A stretch of 64,000 nt of DNA from Minicystis rosea (lineage in GTDB: Bacteria > Myxococcota_A > Polyangia > Polyangiales > Polyangiaceae), in the NCBI GenBank assembly GCA_001931535.1, contig CP016211.1, positions 9,161,703 through 9,225,702 of the forward strand, written 5' to 3'. Each line of letters starts with the position of its first letter. The first letter of the stretch is position 1. A program made the position numbers and the translations under genes. The notes beneath the pieces were generated by a model, which searched no databases, was not told where the DNA came from, and worked only from the letters and a program-made list of their open reading frames with translations. Of the stretch, positions 49,043 to 58,489 are shown in pieces.

Positions 49043-52000
49043 CTACTCCGCCGGCTCCGGCTCGGGCGCGGGGTGCGCCTTTCGGCCCATCAAGCGCTCT
49101 CGCCCGGCCTCCACCAGCACGTACAGCACCGGGATGAACAGCAGGTTCATCACCGTCGACACCAGCATCCCTCCGAACACCGCCGTCCCCAGCGAGCGAC
49201 GACTCCCCGATCCGGCGCCCGTCGCCACCAGCAGCGGGAGCGCGCCCAGGAGGAACGCGAACGACGTCATCAAGATCGGGCGGAGCCGTGTCGTCGCCGC
49301 CTCGATGGCGGCCTCCACGAGGCCCATCCCCCGCTCGCGGAGCTGGCTCGCGAACTCGACGATGAGGATCGCGTTCTTGCTGGCCAGGCCGATGAGCATC
49401 ACCAGCCCGACCTGGCAGAACACGTCGTTGGCGTAGCCGCGCAGGAGCTGGGCCCCGAGGGCGCCGGCGACGGCGACGGGCACCGCCAGGATGACCACGA
49501 AAGGCAGCGCAAAGCTCTCGTACTGCGCCGCCAGCACCAGGAAGACGAAGAGCAGGCCGAGCGCGAAGATCGTCACCGCCTTGCCGCCCGACTCGATCTG
49601 CTCCTTGCTGATGCCCGACCACTCGAAAGACACGCCGCGGGGCAGCGCCTTCTTGGCGACCTCTTCCATCGCGGCGATGGCCTCGCCCGAGCTCACGCCC
49701 TCCGCGGGGGAGCCGTTGATCTCGGCGGAGCGGAAGAGGTTGTAGTGGTTGATGGTCGCCGCCGTCGTCGTCGGCTCCACCTTGATCAGGCTCCCCAGCG
49801 GCACCATCGCGTTCCCCGCGGAGCGCACGTAGAACTGCGACATGTCCTTGGGGGTGGCGCGGAAGGCCTGGTCCGCCTGCACGTAGACGCGGTACGCGCG
49901 GTTGTTGAAGTCGAAGTCGTTGACGTAGGCCGACCCCATCATGACCTGGAGGGTCGAGAACACGTCGCTCACCGGCACGCCGAGCGCCTTGGCCTTGCGC
50001 CGGTCGACGTCGACGACGAGCTGCGGGTCGTTGGCCGTGAACATCGAGAACACGCCGCGGAGGTTCTTCGACTTGTTGCCCTCCTCCATGAGGGCGCCCG
50101 TGGCGCTCGCGATCGTCTCCAGCTTGCCCTCGCCGGTCTGATCCTCCAGCTCGAACACGAAGCCGCCGAAGTTGCCGACGCCCTGGATCGACGGGGGCGC
50201 GAAGGGCATCACCATCCCGCCGGGGATGGACATGAAGGGCCCGCGCAGGCGATCGATGACCCCGGCGACCGAGTGCGCCTCGCCGCGGCGCTCGTGCCAG
50301 GGCTTCAGGTTGACGAAGAGGATGCCCTTGTTCGGCCCGCTGCCACCGAAGGAGAAGCCGCCCACGGAGAACGTGCCCTGGATCTCGGGTTGCTGCGCGA
50401 GCACGGCCTCGGCCTGCTTCACGACGCCCTCGGTGTGCTCCAGCGAGCTGCCCTCGGGCCCTGCACGAGGCAGATGAAGTAGCCCTGATCCTCGTCGGGG
50501 ACGAAGCCGGTCGGCACCTTCTTCACGAGCCAGTAGGTGCCGCCCAGGCAGGCGCAGAAGGCCAGCGCGACGACGCCGCGGTGGCGGAGGAAGAACGTGA
50601 GCAGCGCGCCGTAGCCGCGGCGGAGCGCGTCCAGCACGCGGTCGACGCCGCGGAAGAAGACGTTCTTGTGCTCGGCGTGGGCGCGGAGGAGCAGCGCGCC
50701 CAAGGCCGGAGAGAGGGTGAGCGAGTTGAAGGTGGAGATGGCCACCGAGAACGCGATGGTCAGCGAGAATTGCTGGTAGATGCGCCCCGTCGTGCCGGGG
50801 AAGAAGGCGACCGGCACGAAGACGGCAACCAGCACCAGCGAGGTGGCGATGACGGCTCCGAAGACCTCGGTCACGCCCTCCGACGCGGCCTTGCGCGGGG
50901 TGAGGCCCTTCTCCTCGATGAAGCGGGAGACGTTCTCGATGACCACGATGGCGTCGTCGACGACGAGGCCCGTGGCCAGCGTGATGCCGAAGAGCGTGAG
51001 CGTGTTGATCGAGAAGTTGAAGAGCTTGACGAAGGCGAACGTGCCGACGAGCGACACCGGGATGGTGACCGCGGGGATGATCGTCACCCGCAGGCTCTGC
51101 AGGAAGACGAAGATGACCAGGATGACGAGGACGATGGCCTCGCCGAGCGTCACCAGCACCTCGCGGATCGACTCGCCCACGGCCAGCGTGGTGTCGAAGG
51201 CCACCTGGTAGCGCAGCCCCGGGGGGAAGCCCTTGGAGAGGCGGGCCATCTCCGCTTTGACGCGCTCGGCGACGTCCAGCGCGTTGGCGCCGGGGAGCTG
51301 GGTGACGCCCAGACCGGCGGCCTTCTTCCCCTCGAAGCGGAGGAAGCCGCCGTAGCTCTCGGCGCCCAGCTCGGCGCGGCCCACGTCGCGCAGGCGCACC
51401 ATGTTGCCGTCGGGCGAGGAGCGCAGGATCACGTCCTCGAACTCGCTCGGCTCCACCAGGCGCCCGCGGGCGCGCACGCTGAGCTGGTAGCTCTGCCCGG
51501 CGGGCGCCGGCTGGAGGCCCACCGCGCCGGCGGCGACCTGGATGTTCTGCTCCTGGAGCGCGGCCAGCACGTCGGCGGCCGTGAGCTGGCGGGCAGCGAG
51601 GCGCGTCGGGTCGAGCCAGATGCGCATGGAGAACTTGCGCTCGCCGAAGATCTCCACGTTCGCCACGCCCGGCACGCGCTTGAGGGCGTCGCGCATGAAG
51701 ACGTCGGCGTAGTTGGAGATGAACTGCTGGTCGTAGCGCTCGTCGTCGGTGAAGAGCGCGGCCGCGAGCACGAAGGAGCCCGAGTTCTTGGTGATGACGA
51801 CGCCGCTCTGCTTGACCTCGTTGGGCAGGCGCCCCTGCACCGATCCCACGCGGTTCTGCACGTCGACGGCGGCGATGTCGACGTCGCGGCCGACGTCGAA
51901 GGTCACCGTGATGTTGCTGCTCCCGTCGTTGCCGCTCGACGACTCGATGTACTTCATCCCCGGCACGCCGTTGATGGCCAGCTCGAGGGGCGTCGTCACG

Positions 52001-52182
52001 GCCGACTCCACGACCTCGGCGCTGGCGCCGGTGTAGAAGCTCGACACCGTGACCTGCGGGAGCGACAGGTTCGGGTACTCGGCGATGGGCAGCGCCGGGA
52101 TGCTCACGGCGCCGATGAGCGTGATCAGGATCGCGCACACCGTCGCGAAGACGGGGCGCCGGATGAAGAAGTCGACGAACAT
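49043..52182 (-). CDS. HAE1-type RND efflux pump, apparent frameshift at 50459
   Basis: About 1046 residues, AcrB-size. ATG 52182 (MFVDFFIRRPVFATVCAILI). The usual twelve-helix RND layout is visible: TM1 as given, the TM4 proton-relay segment ATGLVVDDAIVVIENVSRF (Asp pair), VEFASQLRERGMGLVEAAI after TM10, and GTAVFGGMLVSTVMNLLFIP near the end. The frame changes once at CAGGGCCCGAGGGC near 50459, where one C appears missing; both sides then match the family without loss. It is the second gene of an operon with the adaptor 52192-53268 (9-bp gap). Probable substrates are hydrophobic drugs or metabolites. No TolC-type outer-membrane gene is nearby. Confidence 0.93.
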
Positions 52183-52191
52183 GGATCGCGC

Positions 52192-53268
52192 TCAGCTCTT
52201 GGGGGTGACCGGCGCGCCCTCGCGGATCTTCTGGATGCCCGAGGTGATGACGCGCTCGCCGGGCTTGAGGCCGGCGGTGACGACGTAGGCGTTGCCCTCG
52301 ATGGGGCCGAGCGTGACGGCGCGCTGCTTGGCCGTGGCCGCAGCGCCCTCGCCCTCGGCGACGAAAGCGAAGGTCTGCCCCGACTGGCGCACCACCGCCG
52401 TCGTCGGCAGGAGGATCCCCGGCTTCGTGCTCCACACGACGCGCGCCCGCACGAGCTGCGCCGCGCGCAGCGAGGTGGCGTTGGGGAAGACGCCCTTGAT
52501 GAGCACCGACTGGGTGTCGACGTTGGCCTGGTCGGCCACGAACGTCACCCGGCTCTCGCCCAGCGTCTGGCCGCGCGCGTCGATCAGCTCCACGCGGGAG
52601 TCGGCCCCGACGTCGGGGGCGCGCTCGACCGGCACGTTGACGTACGCCTCCAGCACCGCGTTCTGGTCGACGGTCGTCACCTTGGTCGCGGTGGTCACCA
52701 GGTCGCCGAGCTTCACCGGGATGTCGCCGACCACGCCCTCGAACGGCGCGGCGATGGTGAAGAACTTGAGCTGCGAGGCCTGCGCCTGGATCTGGGCCTC
52801 CGCGGCGCGCAGATCGGCGGTGGCCGCCTCGCGGTCGCTCATGGCCTGGTCGAAGTCCTGCCGGCTCAGGAGGCCGCTCTCGTGCAGCGCGGTGGCGCGC
52901 TTGGCCCGCTCGCCGGCGAGGCGGAGGCTCACCTCCTTCACCCGCTTGGTGGCCACGAGCTGGTCGAGCGTGGCCTGCTGCGGGCTCGGATCGATCTGCA
53001 CGATGGGCGCGCCGGCCTTCACCCGGTCGCCCGGCTTGACGAGGATCTTGCTGACGTGGCCGACGATCTGCGGATACAGCGCGACCGACGAGCGCGACGA
53101 GAGCGACGCCAGGAACTCCGACGTGTCGCGGACGGGCGTGGGCTGGAGGACGACGACGTCGACGGGGAGCGCGGGCGGTCGTTCTTCGCTCGCCTGGCCC
53201 TCCTTCGGTTTGCAAGCGCCCGTCGCGAGCGCGACCGCGAGCACGACGACAGCCAAGGAGCGATGCAT
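52192..53268 (-). CDS. RND periplasmic adaptor (AcrA/MFP family) lipoprotein
   Basis: 358 residues from ATG 53268. Lipoprotein signal (AVALATGAC, Cys near residue 19). Membrane-fusion-protein architecture: N-terminal beta strand (VALYPQIVGHVSKILVKPGD, lipoyl half-motif), a helical hairpin (about 95-165; LSRQDFDQAMSDREAATADL), the second lipoyl half (FEGVVGDIPVKLGDLVT), a beta-barrel domain and a membrane-proximal domain ending GERVITSGIQKIREGAPV. It joins the inner-membrane RND pump to an outer-membrane channel. It precedes the pump gene, and the two are co-transcribed. No repressor gene is adjacent. Confidence 0.93.
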   Translation of the reverse strand: MHRSLAVVVLAVALATGACKPKEGQASEERPPALPVDVVVLQPTPVRDTSEFLASLSSRSSVALYPQIVGHVSKILVKPGDRVKAGAPIVQIDPSPQQATLDQLVATKRVKEVSLRLAGERAKRATALHESGLLSRQDFDQAMSDREAATADLRAAEAQIQAQASQLKFFTIAAPFEGVVGDIPVKLGDLVTTATKVTTVDQNAVLEAYVNVPVERAPDVGADSRVELIDARGQTLGESRVTFVADQANVDTQSVLIKGVFPNATSLRAAQLVRARVVWSTKPGILLPTTAVVRQSGQTFAFVAEGEGAAATAKQRAVTLGPIEGNAYVVTAGLKPGERVITSGIQKIREGAPVTPKS

Positions 53269-53529
53269 GGCGCGCCTTCATGGTCCGGCCGAGGCCGTCC
53301 GGCAAGGTCCGTGCTCCCGAGCCCGCCCATGATCGTGTGGGCAACCCTACCCTCGAAGGCAAGGCCGGCGCGCTCGGCTCCTCCGCCGAGATCGCGCAGA
53401 ACACCCGGGAAACGCCGCGCCGCTGCGATGGCCGCATCACGGCCGTGACCACGAAGGCGCCTCTCGCGAGCCTCGCGTCGGACGCGCGTCGACGGCCGCC
53501 CCGATCTCACGCCCGTCTACCGGCGATCT

Positions 53530-54639
53530 TCAGAAGCAGAAGCCGTTGGAGCAAGTCGCGCCCGGCGCACACGCGAGCCCGCAGCCGCCGCAGTTCTTCG
53601 GGTCCGCCAAGGTGATCGTCTCGCACCCGTTGGCGACGTCGCCGTCGCAGTCCCCGAAGCCCGCCGCACACGGGTTGCCGGCGCAGAACCCACCGGCGCA
53701 GCTGACGCCTGAAATGCAGTTGGTGCCGCACGTCCCGCAGTTATGAGGGTCCGTGCCGAGGTCGGCCTCGCAACCGTCGGCGGCGTCGCCGTTGCAGTCC
53801 TGGAACCCGGGCATGCAGCTCGCGATCACGCATTTACCGGCCGAGCATCCAGCCACACCGTTCGCGGCCGAGCACGCGTTGCCGCAGAACGCGCAGTCGG
53901 CGACGGTCCCCAAGAGCGTCTCGCACCCGTTGGGAGCCTCGCCGTCGCAGTCCGCGTGGCCCCCCGCACACGGGTTGCCGGCGCAGAGCCCTCCGACGCA
54001 GCTGATGCCTGAAATGCAGTTGGTGCCGCACGTCCCGCAGTTATGAGGGTCCGCGCCCAGGTCGGCCTCGCACCCGTCGGCGGCGTCGCCGTTGCAGTCC
54101 TGGAACCCGAGCATGCAGCTCGCGATCGTGCACTTGCCGGCCGAGCAGCCGGCCATGCCGTTCGCGGCCGAGCACGCGTTGCCGCAGAACGCGCAGTCGG
54201 CGTCGGTCCCCAAAGGCGTCTCGCAGCCGTTCGACGGATCGCCGTCACAGTTCGCGAAGCCCGAATCACAAGCGCCAACGGCACAGGCGCCCGATAGGCA
54301 CACGGCCACCACGTGCGCCAGGTCGCAGGGATCGCAGTCGACGCCGCCGCACCCGTAGGCGGGATCGTCGACCGCGACGCAGCCACCCGCGCACAGCTTC
54401 TCGTCCGCGGCGCAACCTCCGGAGCTCGAGCTCGCGCTGGAGCTCGTGCTCGTGCCGGAGCTCGTGCTCGTGCTCGACGTGGTGGCTGTCCCAGCCCCTC
54501 CCGTGCCGCCTGCGCCTCCTGTGGTCGCTCCCATCGGGTCGACGGCAACGGTGGAGGTGCACCCCGAGGACGCTGCGAACGCGAGCGTCAGGGCCGCCGC
54601 CAAGTCCCATGCGAGCTGCCAACGACTCTGCGGTGCCAC
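53530..54639 (-). CDS. Cys-rich repeat lipoprotein, 369 residues
   Basis: The likely start is GTG 54639 (the frame upstream is Arg/Ser-rich noise). Lipoprotein signal WDLAAALTLAFAASSGC. A Thr/Ser/Gly linker is followed by alternating Cys-rich repeats: CDGDPSNGCETPLGTDADCA, FCGNACSAANGMAGCSAGKC and GCEADLGADPHNCGTCGTNC, each present two or three times, to the last repeat ending SNGFCF. The repeats are common in myxobacterial extracellular proteins, and their fold is unknown but surely disulfide-bonded. A dead copy of its 3' end lies at 48817-48886. No catalytic domain; probably a structural surface protein. Confidence 0.85.
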   Translation of the reverse strand: MAPQSRWQLAWDLAAALTLAFAASSGCTSTVAVDPMGATTGGAGGTGGAGTATTSSTSTSSGTSTSSSASSSSGGCAADEKLCAGGCVAVDDPAYGCGGVDCDPCDLAHVVAVCLSGACAVGACDSGFANCDGDPSNGCETPLGTDADCAFCGNACSAANGMAGCSAGKCTIASCMLGFQDCNGDAADGCEADLGADPHNCGTCGTNCISGISCVGGLCAGNPCAGGHADCDGEAPNGCETLLGTVADCAFCGNACSAANGVAGCSAGKCVIASCMPGFQDCNGDAADGCEADLGTDPHNCGTCGTNCISGVSCAGGFCAGNPCAAGFGDCDGDVANGCETITLADPKNCGGCGLACAPGATCSNGFCF

Positions 54640-54691
54640 GAGGCCGAGCTTACCTGGCCAGCACCTCGTGTGGATGCCGATCGGAGGGTCG

Positions 54692-55534
54692 TCACGCCTG
54701 GAAGAAGCGGCGCAGCACGGGCGCGACCACCTCGGGCTTCTCGTGGTCGTCGGCGGCGATGTGGCCGACGTCGGGGAGCGTGACGCGCGGCGCCGAGGGG
54801 AGCACCTTCTGGACCGCGTCGAGGGCACGGTGCAGGAAGGGATTGCTGAGCGAGCCATCGAGGAGCAGCACGCGCGCCGAGATGGCGCCGTACTCCGGGA
54901 GTCGCCCCTCGAGCTCACGGACGAGCGCGATGTCGTTGCGCATCGTGGGGATGAGCGTGGCGATCGGCGTGTCGTGCACGCGGCTCGATCTGCCGTCGAC
55001 AGCGAGGCCGAGGTGGACGAGCGGCTCGAGCACGAAGCGGGGCACGCGCATGAACCACGTGGCGTCGCCGGTCCCCTTCAACCACGTCACCATGGCGGCG
55101 GCCAGCTTCCCAGCGGCGATCTCGCGCTCGTAGCGCGGCGCGAACGAGAAGGCTGCAGGGTCGCCGATGGGGAAAGGCGGCTCGTAGAGCGCGAGCTTCT
55201 CCACGATCGGATCGCGCAGCGCGACGGTCATGGAGATCAGCGCGCCGGAGCTCAGGCCGAAGAGGTTCCGGCTACCCGTCTCGGCGAGGAGGGCGCGCAC
55301 GTCCTCGACCTCGCGCTCGATGCCATAGCGCTCGCCGGGCGGCCCGCTGGTGGCGCGCCCGCGGCGATCGATCACGTGGACGGTGAACGCGTCGGCGAGC
55401 TCGGAGGCGAGCTTCGTGAAGCTCTGCGCGCCCTGCATGGCGCCGTGGACCAGCACCAGCCCCGGCCCGCTTCCTACCCGGCGATAGCCGATCGAGGTGC
55501 CATCCGCCGAGGTCACCGTGCCGGTCGTGAACAT
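54692..55534 (-). CDS. Alpha/beta-hydrolase
   Basis: 280 residues from ATG 55534; a GTG at 55543 would add three residues. Canonical fold: oxyanion segment LVLVHGAMQGAQSF near residue 30, nucleophile elbow GLSSGA (Ser near 95), an acid in the strand LLLDGSLSNP region and the catalytic His in LPDVGHIAADDHEKP near 262. The cap region (FSFAPRYEREIAAGKLAAAM) is helical. Such proteins hydrolyse esters, lactones or epoxides; no specific substrate can be read. The gene is 52 bases upstream of the Cys-rich lipoprotein gene on the same strand, but a functional link is doubtful. Confidence 0.88.
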   Translation of the reverse strand: MFTTGTVTSADGTSIGYRRVGSGPGLVLVHGAMQGAQSFTKLASELADAFTVHVIDRRGRATSGPPGERYGIEREVEDVRALLAETGSRNLFGLSSGALISMTVALRDPIVEKLALYEPPFPIGDPAAFSFAPRYEREIAAGKLAAAMVTWLKGTGDATWFMRVPRFVLEPLVHLGLAVDGRSSRVHDTPIATLIPTMRNDIALVRELEGRLPEYGAISARVLLLDGSLSNPFLHRALDAVQKVLPSAPRVTLPDVGHIAADDHEKPEVVAPVLRRFFQA

Positions 55535-55607
55535 GACACCCACTCTAGACGAGCGCGGGGAAGGCGTCCTCGCGCGTCTCGACGCACGCGTGACGGTTCT
55601 CGTGAAT

Positions 55608-55705
55608 GCGGCAACGGAGACGCGCTCGTGAAGGCTGGTTGATCAGCGCGCTCACGCCGTTGCCGGTCAGGTTGGCCGCGGCAACGTCGAGCTTGCCGTC
55701 GGGGA
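55608..55705 (-). pseudogene. FG-GAP repeat remnant
   Basis: The minus strand reads LLLPDGKLDVAAANLTGNGV then SALINQPS, the typical end of an FG-GAP/VCBS propeller repeat (DxNGDGKxDxxxxN). The neighbouring intact gene (55780-57885) consists of such repeats, and this is a partial relative just beyond its terminator. Confidence 0.6.
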
Positions 55706-55714
55706 GCAGGAGGC

Positions 55715-55759
55715 GTGGGCGCGGTCGATGCCGGGTCGATGCCCGGCGACCGCGCCCAC
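55715..55759 (-). terminator. Strong hairpin after the EGF/FG-GAP gene
   Basis: The arms GTGGGCGCGGTCG and CGACCGCGCCCAC are perfectly complementary (13 bp) around an inner CCGGG/CCCGG stem. It is located 21 bases after the stop of the minus-strand gene. No long T run follows, but the stem is very stable. Confidence 0.55.
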
Positions 55760-55779
55760 CGATGAGGGGCGCTCTCGGA

Positions 55780-57885
55780 TCAGAGCGCGTTGAGGATCAC
55801 GGTGACCGAGCCGGAGCCCCTGTTGGTGAGGATCAGGTCGAGATAACCGTCATGGTTCATGTCGGCGGTGGCGAGCGCGTTCGAGGCGGGCGAGCTGCCG
55901 GTCGTGATGAGCGTGCCGACCGAGAACGCGCCGGTGCCGTTGCCGGTCATGGGGTAGACGCCGCCCGTCGTCGCGGTGCGCAGCACGTAGGCGTCGAGCT
56001 TGCCGTCGCCGTTGAAGTCGCCGGTGACGATGCCGAGGGCCGAGTTGGCGACCGCGGTCGGCGAGACCGTGGAGGAGATGCCCGTCGAGAGGGTGCCGTC
56101 GGCGTGCCCCTTGAAGAAGAACATGAAGCGACCGGCCGCGCCGTTGGAGAGGACGTCCAGCACGCCGTCGCCGTCGGCGTCGCCGAAGGAAAGGCCGGCG
56201 GTCTGGCCCGACACGTTGTTGGCGTAGGCGACCGGCGCCGCGAAGGAGCCGCCCACGTTGAGCAGGACCGAGAGGCGGGCCGAGGAGGGGCTGGTCACCA
56301 CGAGATCGGGGCGACCGTCGCCGTCGAGGTCGGCGGTGGCGATGCTCGACTGAACCCCGCCGGTGGCCGCGATCGAGATCAGCTGCGGCGCGCCGAAGCC
56401 GCCGGCTCCGTCCCCGAGCATCACGCTCACCTGGTTGCTGGACACGCTGGTGGTGGCGATGTCGATCCTGCCGTCGCCGTCGAAGTCGGCAGCGCACAGG
56501 TGGACCGATCCGGGAGCGCCGGTGGTGAACGACGTCGGCGCTCCGAACGTGCCGGGAGCGCTCGCCCCCGCGTTCAAGTAGACGCTGATGCTGCCGTGGG
56601 TCGCGACGTTCGTCTGGCCGTCGACGGTGATCGCGTCGAGCCAGCCGTCGCCGTTGACGTCGGCCGCGACGACCGCGTTGCTCGAGAGCGGCGCGGCCGT
56701 GTAGTACTCCTCGGCCTGCAGGCTGCCGTCGCCCACCCCACGCCGCACGGTGAGCGAGCCGGACGGAGTGGTCGCCGAGCCCGACTCGGCGTTCGCGACC
56801 AGCACGTCGAGCTTCCCGTCGTTGTCGATGTCCGCCACCGCCGGCGCCATCGGGCCGTGTACATCGGGGAAGCTGGAGGGCGGGAGCGTGGTCTGGCCGC
56901 CGGGCGGAGCCTGGCAGGCCCCCTGCGTGCAGATCTGGCCCGCCGCGCAGGCCTGGCCGCAGGCGCCGCAGTTGCCGGGGTCGCTCTGGAGGTTGACCTC
57001 GCAGCCATTGGCCGCATTGCCGTCGCAGTCGGCGGTGCCGGCGCTGCACGCCGGCGTCTCGCAGCTCGTCCCGGTAAAGCCGGCCGCGCACGAGCACGTG
57101 TAGCTGTTCACGCCATCGATGCATGTGCCGCCGTTCTGGCAAGGAGCCGAGGCGCAGTCGTCGATGTCGATCTCGCAGCTCGTCCCCGAGAACCCGGCCG
57201 CGCACGAGCACGTGTAGCTGTTCACGCCGTCGATGCACGCGCCGCCGTTCTGGCAAGGAGCCGAGGCACAGTCATCGATGTTGATCTCGCAGCTCGTCCC
57301 CGTGAAGCCGGCCGCGCAGGTGCACGTGTAGCCGTTCACGCCGTCGGCGCAGGTGCCGCCGTTCTGGCAAGGAGCCGAGGCGCAATCGTCGATGTTGATC
57401 TCGCAGCTCGTCCCGGTGAAGCCGGGCGCGCACTGACAGGTGTAACTGGCCCCGTCGGCGTTGCAGGTGCCGCCGTTCTCGCAGGGGCGCTCCGCGCACG
57501 GGTCGACGCAGGTGCCGTTCACACAGCTCCCGGTGCAGCACGGGAGGGTGGCATCGCAAGGCGCGTCGGTGGGCAGGCAGCCGCCGCCTTGGCACGTTGG
57601 GTCATTGACGGCGATGTAATCGTGAGAGTGCCCGGCGTGGCCATTGATGCAGCCCGGCTCGCTGGTCTTGATGATCGTGTACGGGTGCGCGGCGGAGCCC
57701 GTGTAGTGGCAGATCGTGTCCTTGCCGTTGACGTCGAAGTAGCTGCATTGCGCGGCGGTGAGGTGCTCGTCGGCCTCGCCGACAGCCTCGGTGGGCGCGG
57801 TGGAGCAGCCGGCTCCGAGCGCGAAGAGGCCGAGGGCGGCCAGGGGGGCAAGCGCGGCGTAACGGTTCCTGGATAGGGTTCTCAT
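55780..57885 (-). CDS. Lipoprotein with four EGF-like domains and FG-GAP propeller
   Basis: 701 residues from ATG 57885. Lipoprotein signal (LGLFALGAGC, Cys near 27). A short domain with His-rich NGHAGHSHDYIAV follows, then a Cys cluster and four tandem EGF-like domains (about 145-295), three with the calcium-binding opening DIDDCASAPCQNGGTCIDG and the closing CAAGFTGTSCE. One Cys-rich repeat leads into an FG-GAP/VCBS propeller (about 345-701; DIDNDGKLDVLVAN, DFDGDGRIDIATT, DLDGDGRPDLVVT, DADGDGVLDVLSN) as in integrin alpha chains. The EGF repeats are also near-identical in DNA (114-bp period, 57070-57410). A calcium-dependent adhesion or matrix protein on the cell surface is likely. Confidence 0.9.
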   Translation of the reverse strand: MRTLSRNRYAALAPLAALGLFALGAGCSTAPTEAVGEADEHLTAAQCSYFDVNGKDTICHYTGSAAHPYTIIKTSEPGCINGHAGHSHDYIAVNDPTCQGGGCLPTDAPCDATLPCCTGSCVNGTCVDPCAERPCENGGTCNADGASYTCQCAPGFTGTSCEINIDDCASAPCQNGGTCADGVNGYTCTCAAGFTGTSCEINIDDCASAPCQNGGACIDGVNSYTCSCAAGFSGTSCEIDIDDCASAPCQNGGTCIDGVNSYTCSCAAGFTGTSCETPACSAGTADCDGNAANGCEVNLQSDPGNCGACGQACAAGQICTQGACQAPPGGQTTLPPSSFPDVHGPMAPAVADIDNDGKLDVLVANAESGSATTPSGSLTVRRGVGDGSLQAEEYYTAAPLSSNAVVAADVNGDGWLDAITVDGQTNVATHGSISVYLNAGASAPGTFGAPTSFTTGAPGSVHLCAADFDGDGRIDIATTSVSSNQVSVMLGDGAGGFGAPQLISIAATGGVQSSIATADLDGDGRPDLVVTSPSSARLSVLLNVGGSFAAPVAYANNVSGQTAGLSFGDADGDGVLDVLSNGAAGRFMFFFKGHADGTLSTGISSTVSPTAVANSALGIVTGDFNGDGKLDAYVLRTATTGGVYPMTGNGTGAFSVGTLITTGSSPASNALATADMNHDGYLDLILTNRGSGSVTVILNAL

Positions 57886-58329
57886 GATGGAAGTGCTCCT
57901 CGGCAACCGTCCGCGACGTCGTCGTCTCGGGATGCCGTCATGGGTTGTTCGTCTTGGGGGCCCGCGATCACCGTCGAACGGACTGCGGCGCCGCCTATCC
58001 ACGAGACCCTAGGCCGGGAACCCGATGCCGGGTGTGTGATTCACCGTGAATCACGTTGAGGAGCGGAGCCCTCAGCGGTTTGTCCGACGATCGGGCGGCG
58101 AGGTGGAGCCAAGGCGACCGTCGCGCCGACGCGAACCGGTGTGAATCGCATGCCGCCGTTTCCGCGGGCTCATCGACGGGCCGAGCCCCATCACGCCGCC
58201 GGGCGTCGAGGGACGATGCGCTCGCGACCGCGAGAGCGCCCCGTACGGATTCGCGGGCATACAGCACGTGGAGAACGCCAAAGCGATCTCGCCGTCGGCG
58301 CCGCGCGCTCGAGATCTTCGCGTCTGGGA
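57886..58329. other. Gap without supported gene
   Basis: 444 bases upstream of the EGF/FG-GAP gene. It contains the short palindrome GTGATTCACCGTGAATCAC (58037-58055), a possible operator about 150 bases before ATG 57885. No gene recognised on either strand. Confidence 0.35.
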
Positions 58330-58486
58330 TCAGAAGGGCGCGATCTCCGAGAGCGGCACCGCGACCCAGCGCGGGTCGCGCGACGACAGCCAGCGCGCGA
58401 CGGGCCGGTACGCGAGCGAAAGCACCAGCGTCCACACCACGTCACCGGCGAGCGATGCGCGCGAAGATCGCGATCGCGGCGAGCAT
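58330..58486 (-). pseudogene. Small membrane protein gene, frameshifted
   Basis: ATG 58486 lies three bases after the stop of the BtuF-type gene, so it was translated with it. It reads MLAAIAIFARIA, then after a one-base shift GDVVWTLVLSLAYRPVARWL and SSRDPRWVAVPLSEIAPF to a stop at 58330. The shape is one hydrophobic helix and a short tail. No family recognised. Confidence 0.45.
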
Positions 58487-58489
58487 GCT

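Noticed and set aside
57060..57420. Regular repeats considered as CRISPR
   Set aside because: 114-bp units encode EGF domains in frame; no spacer structure.
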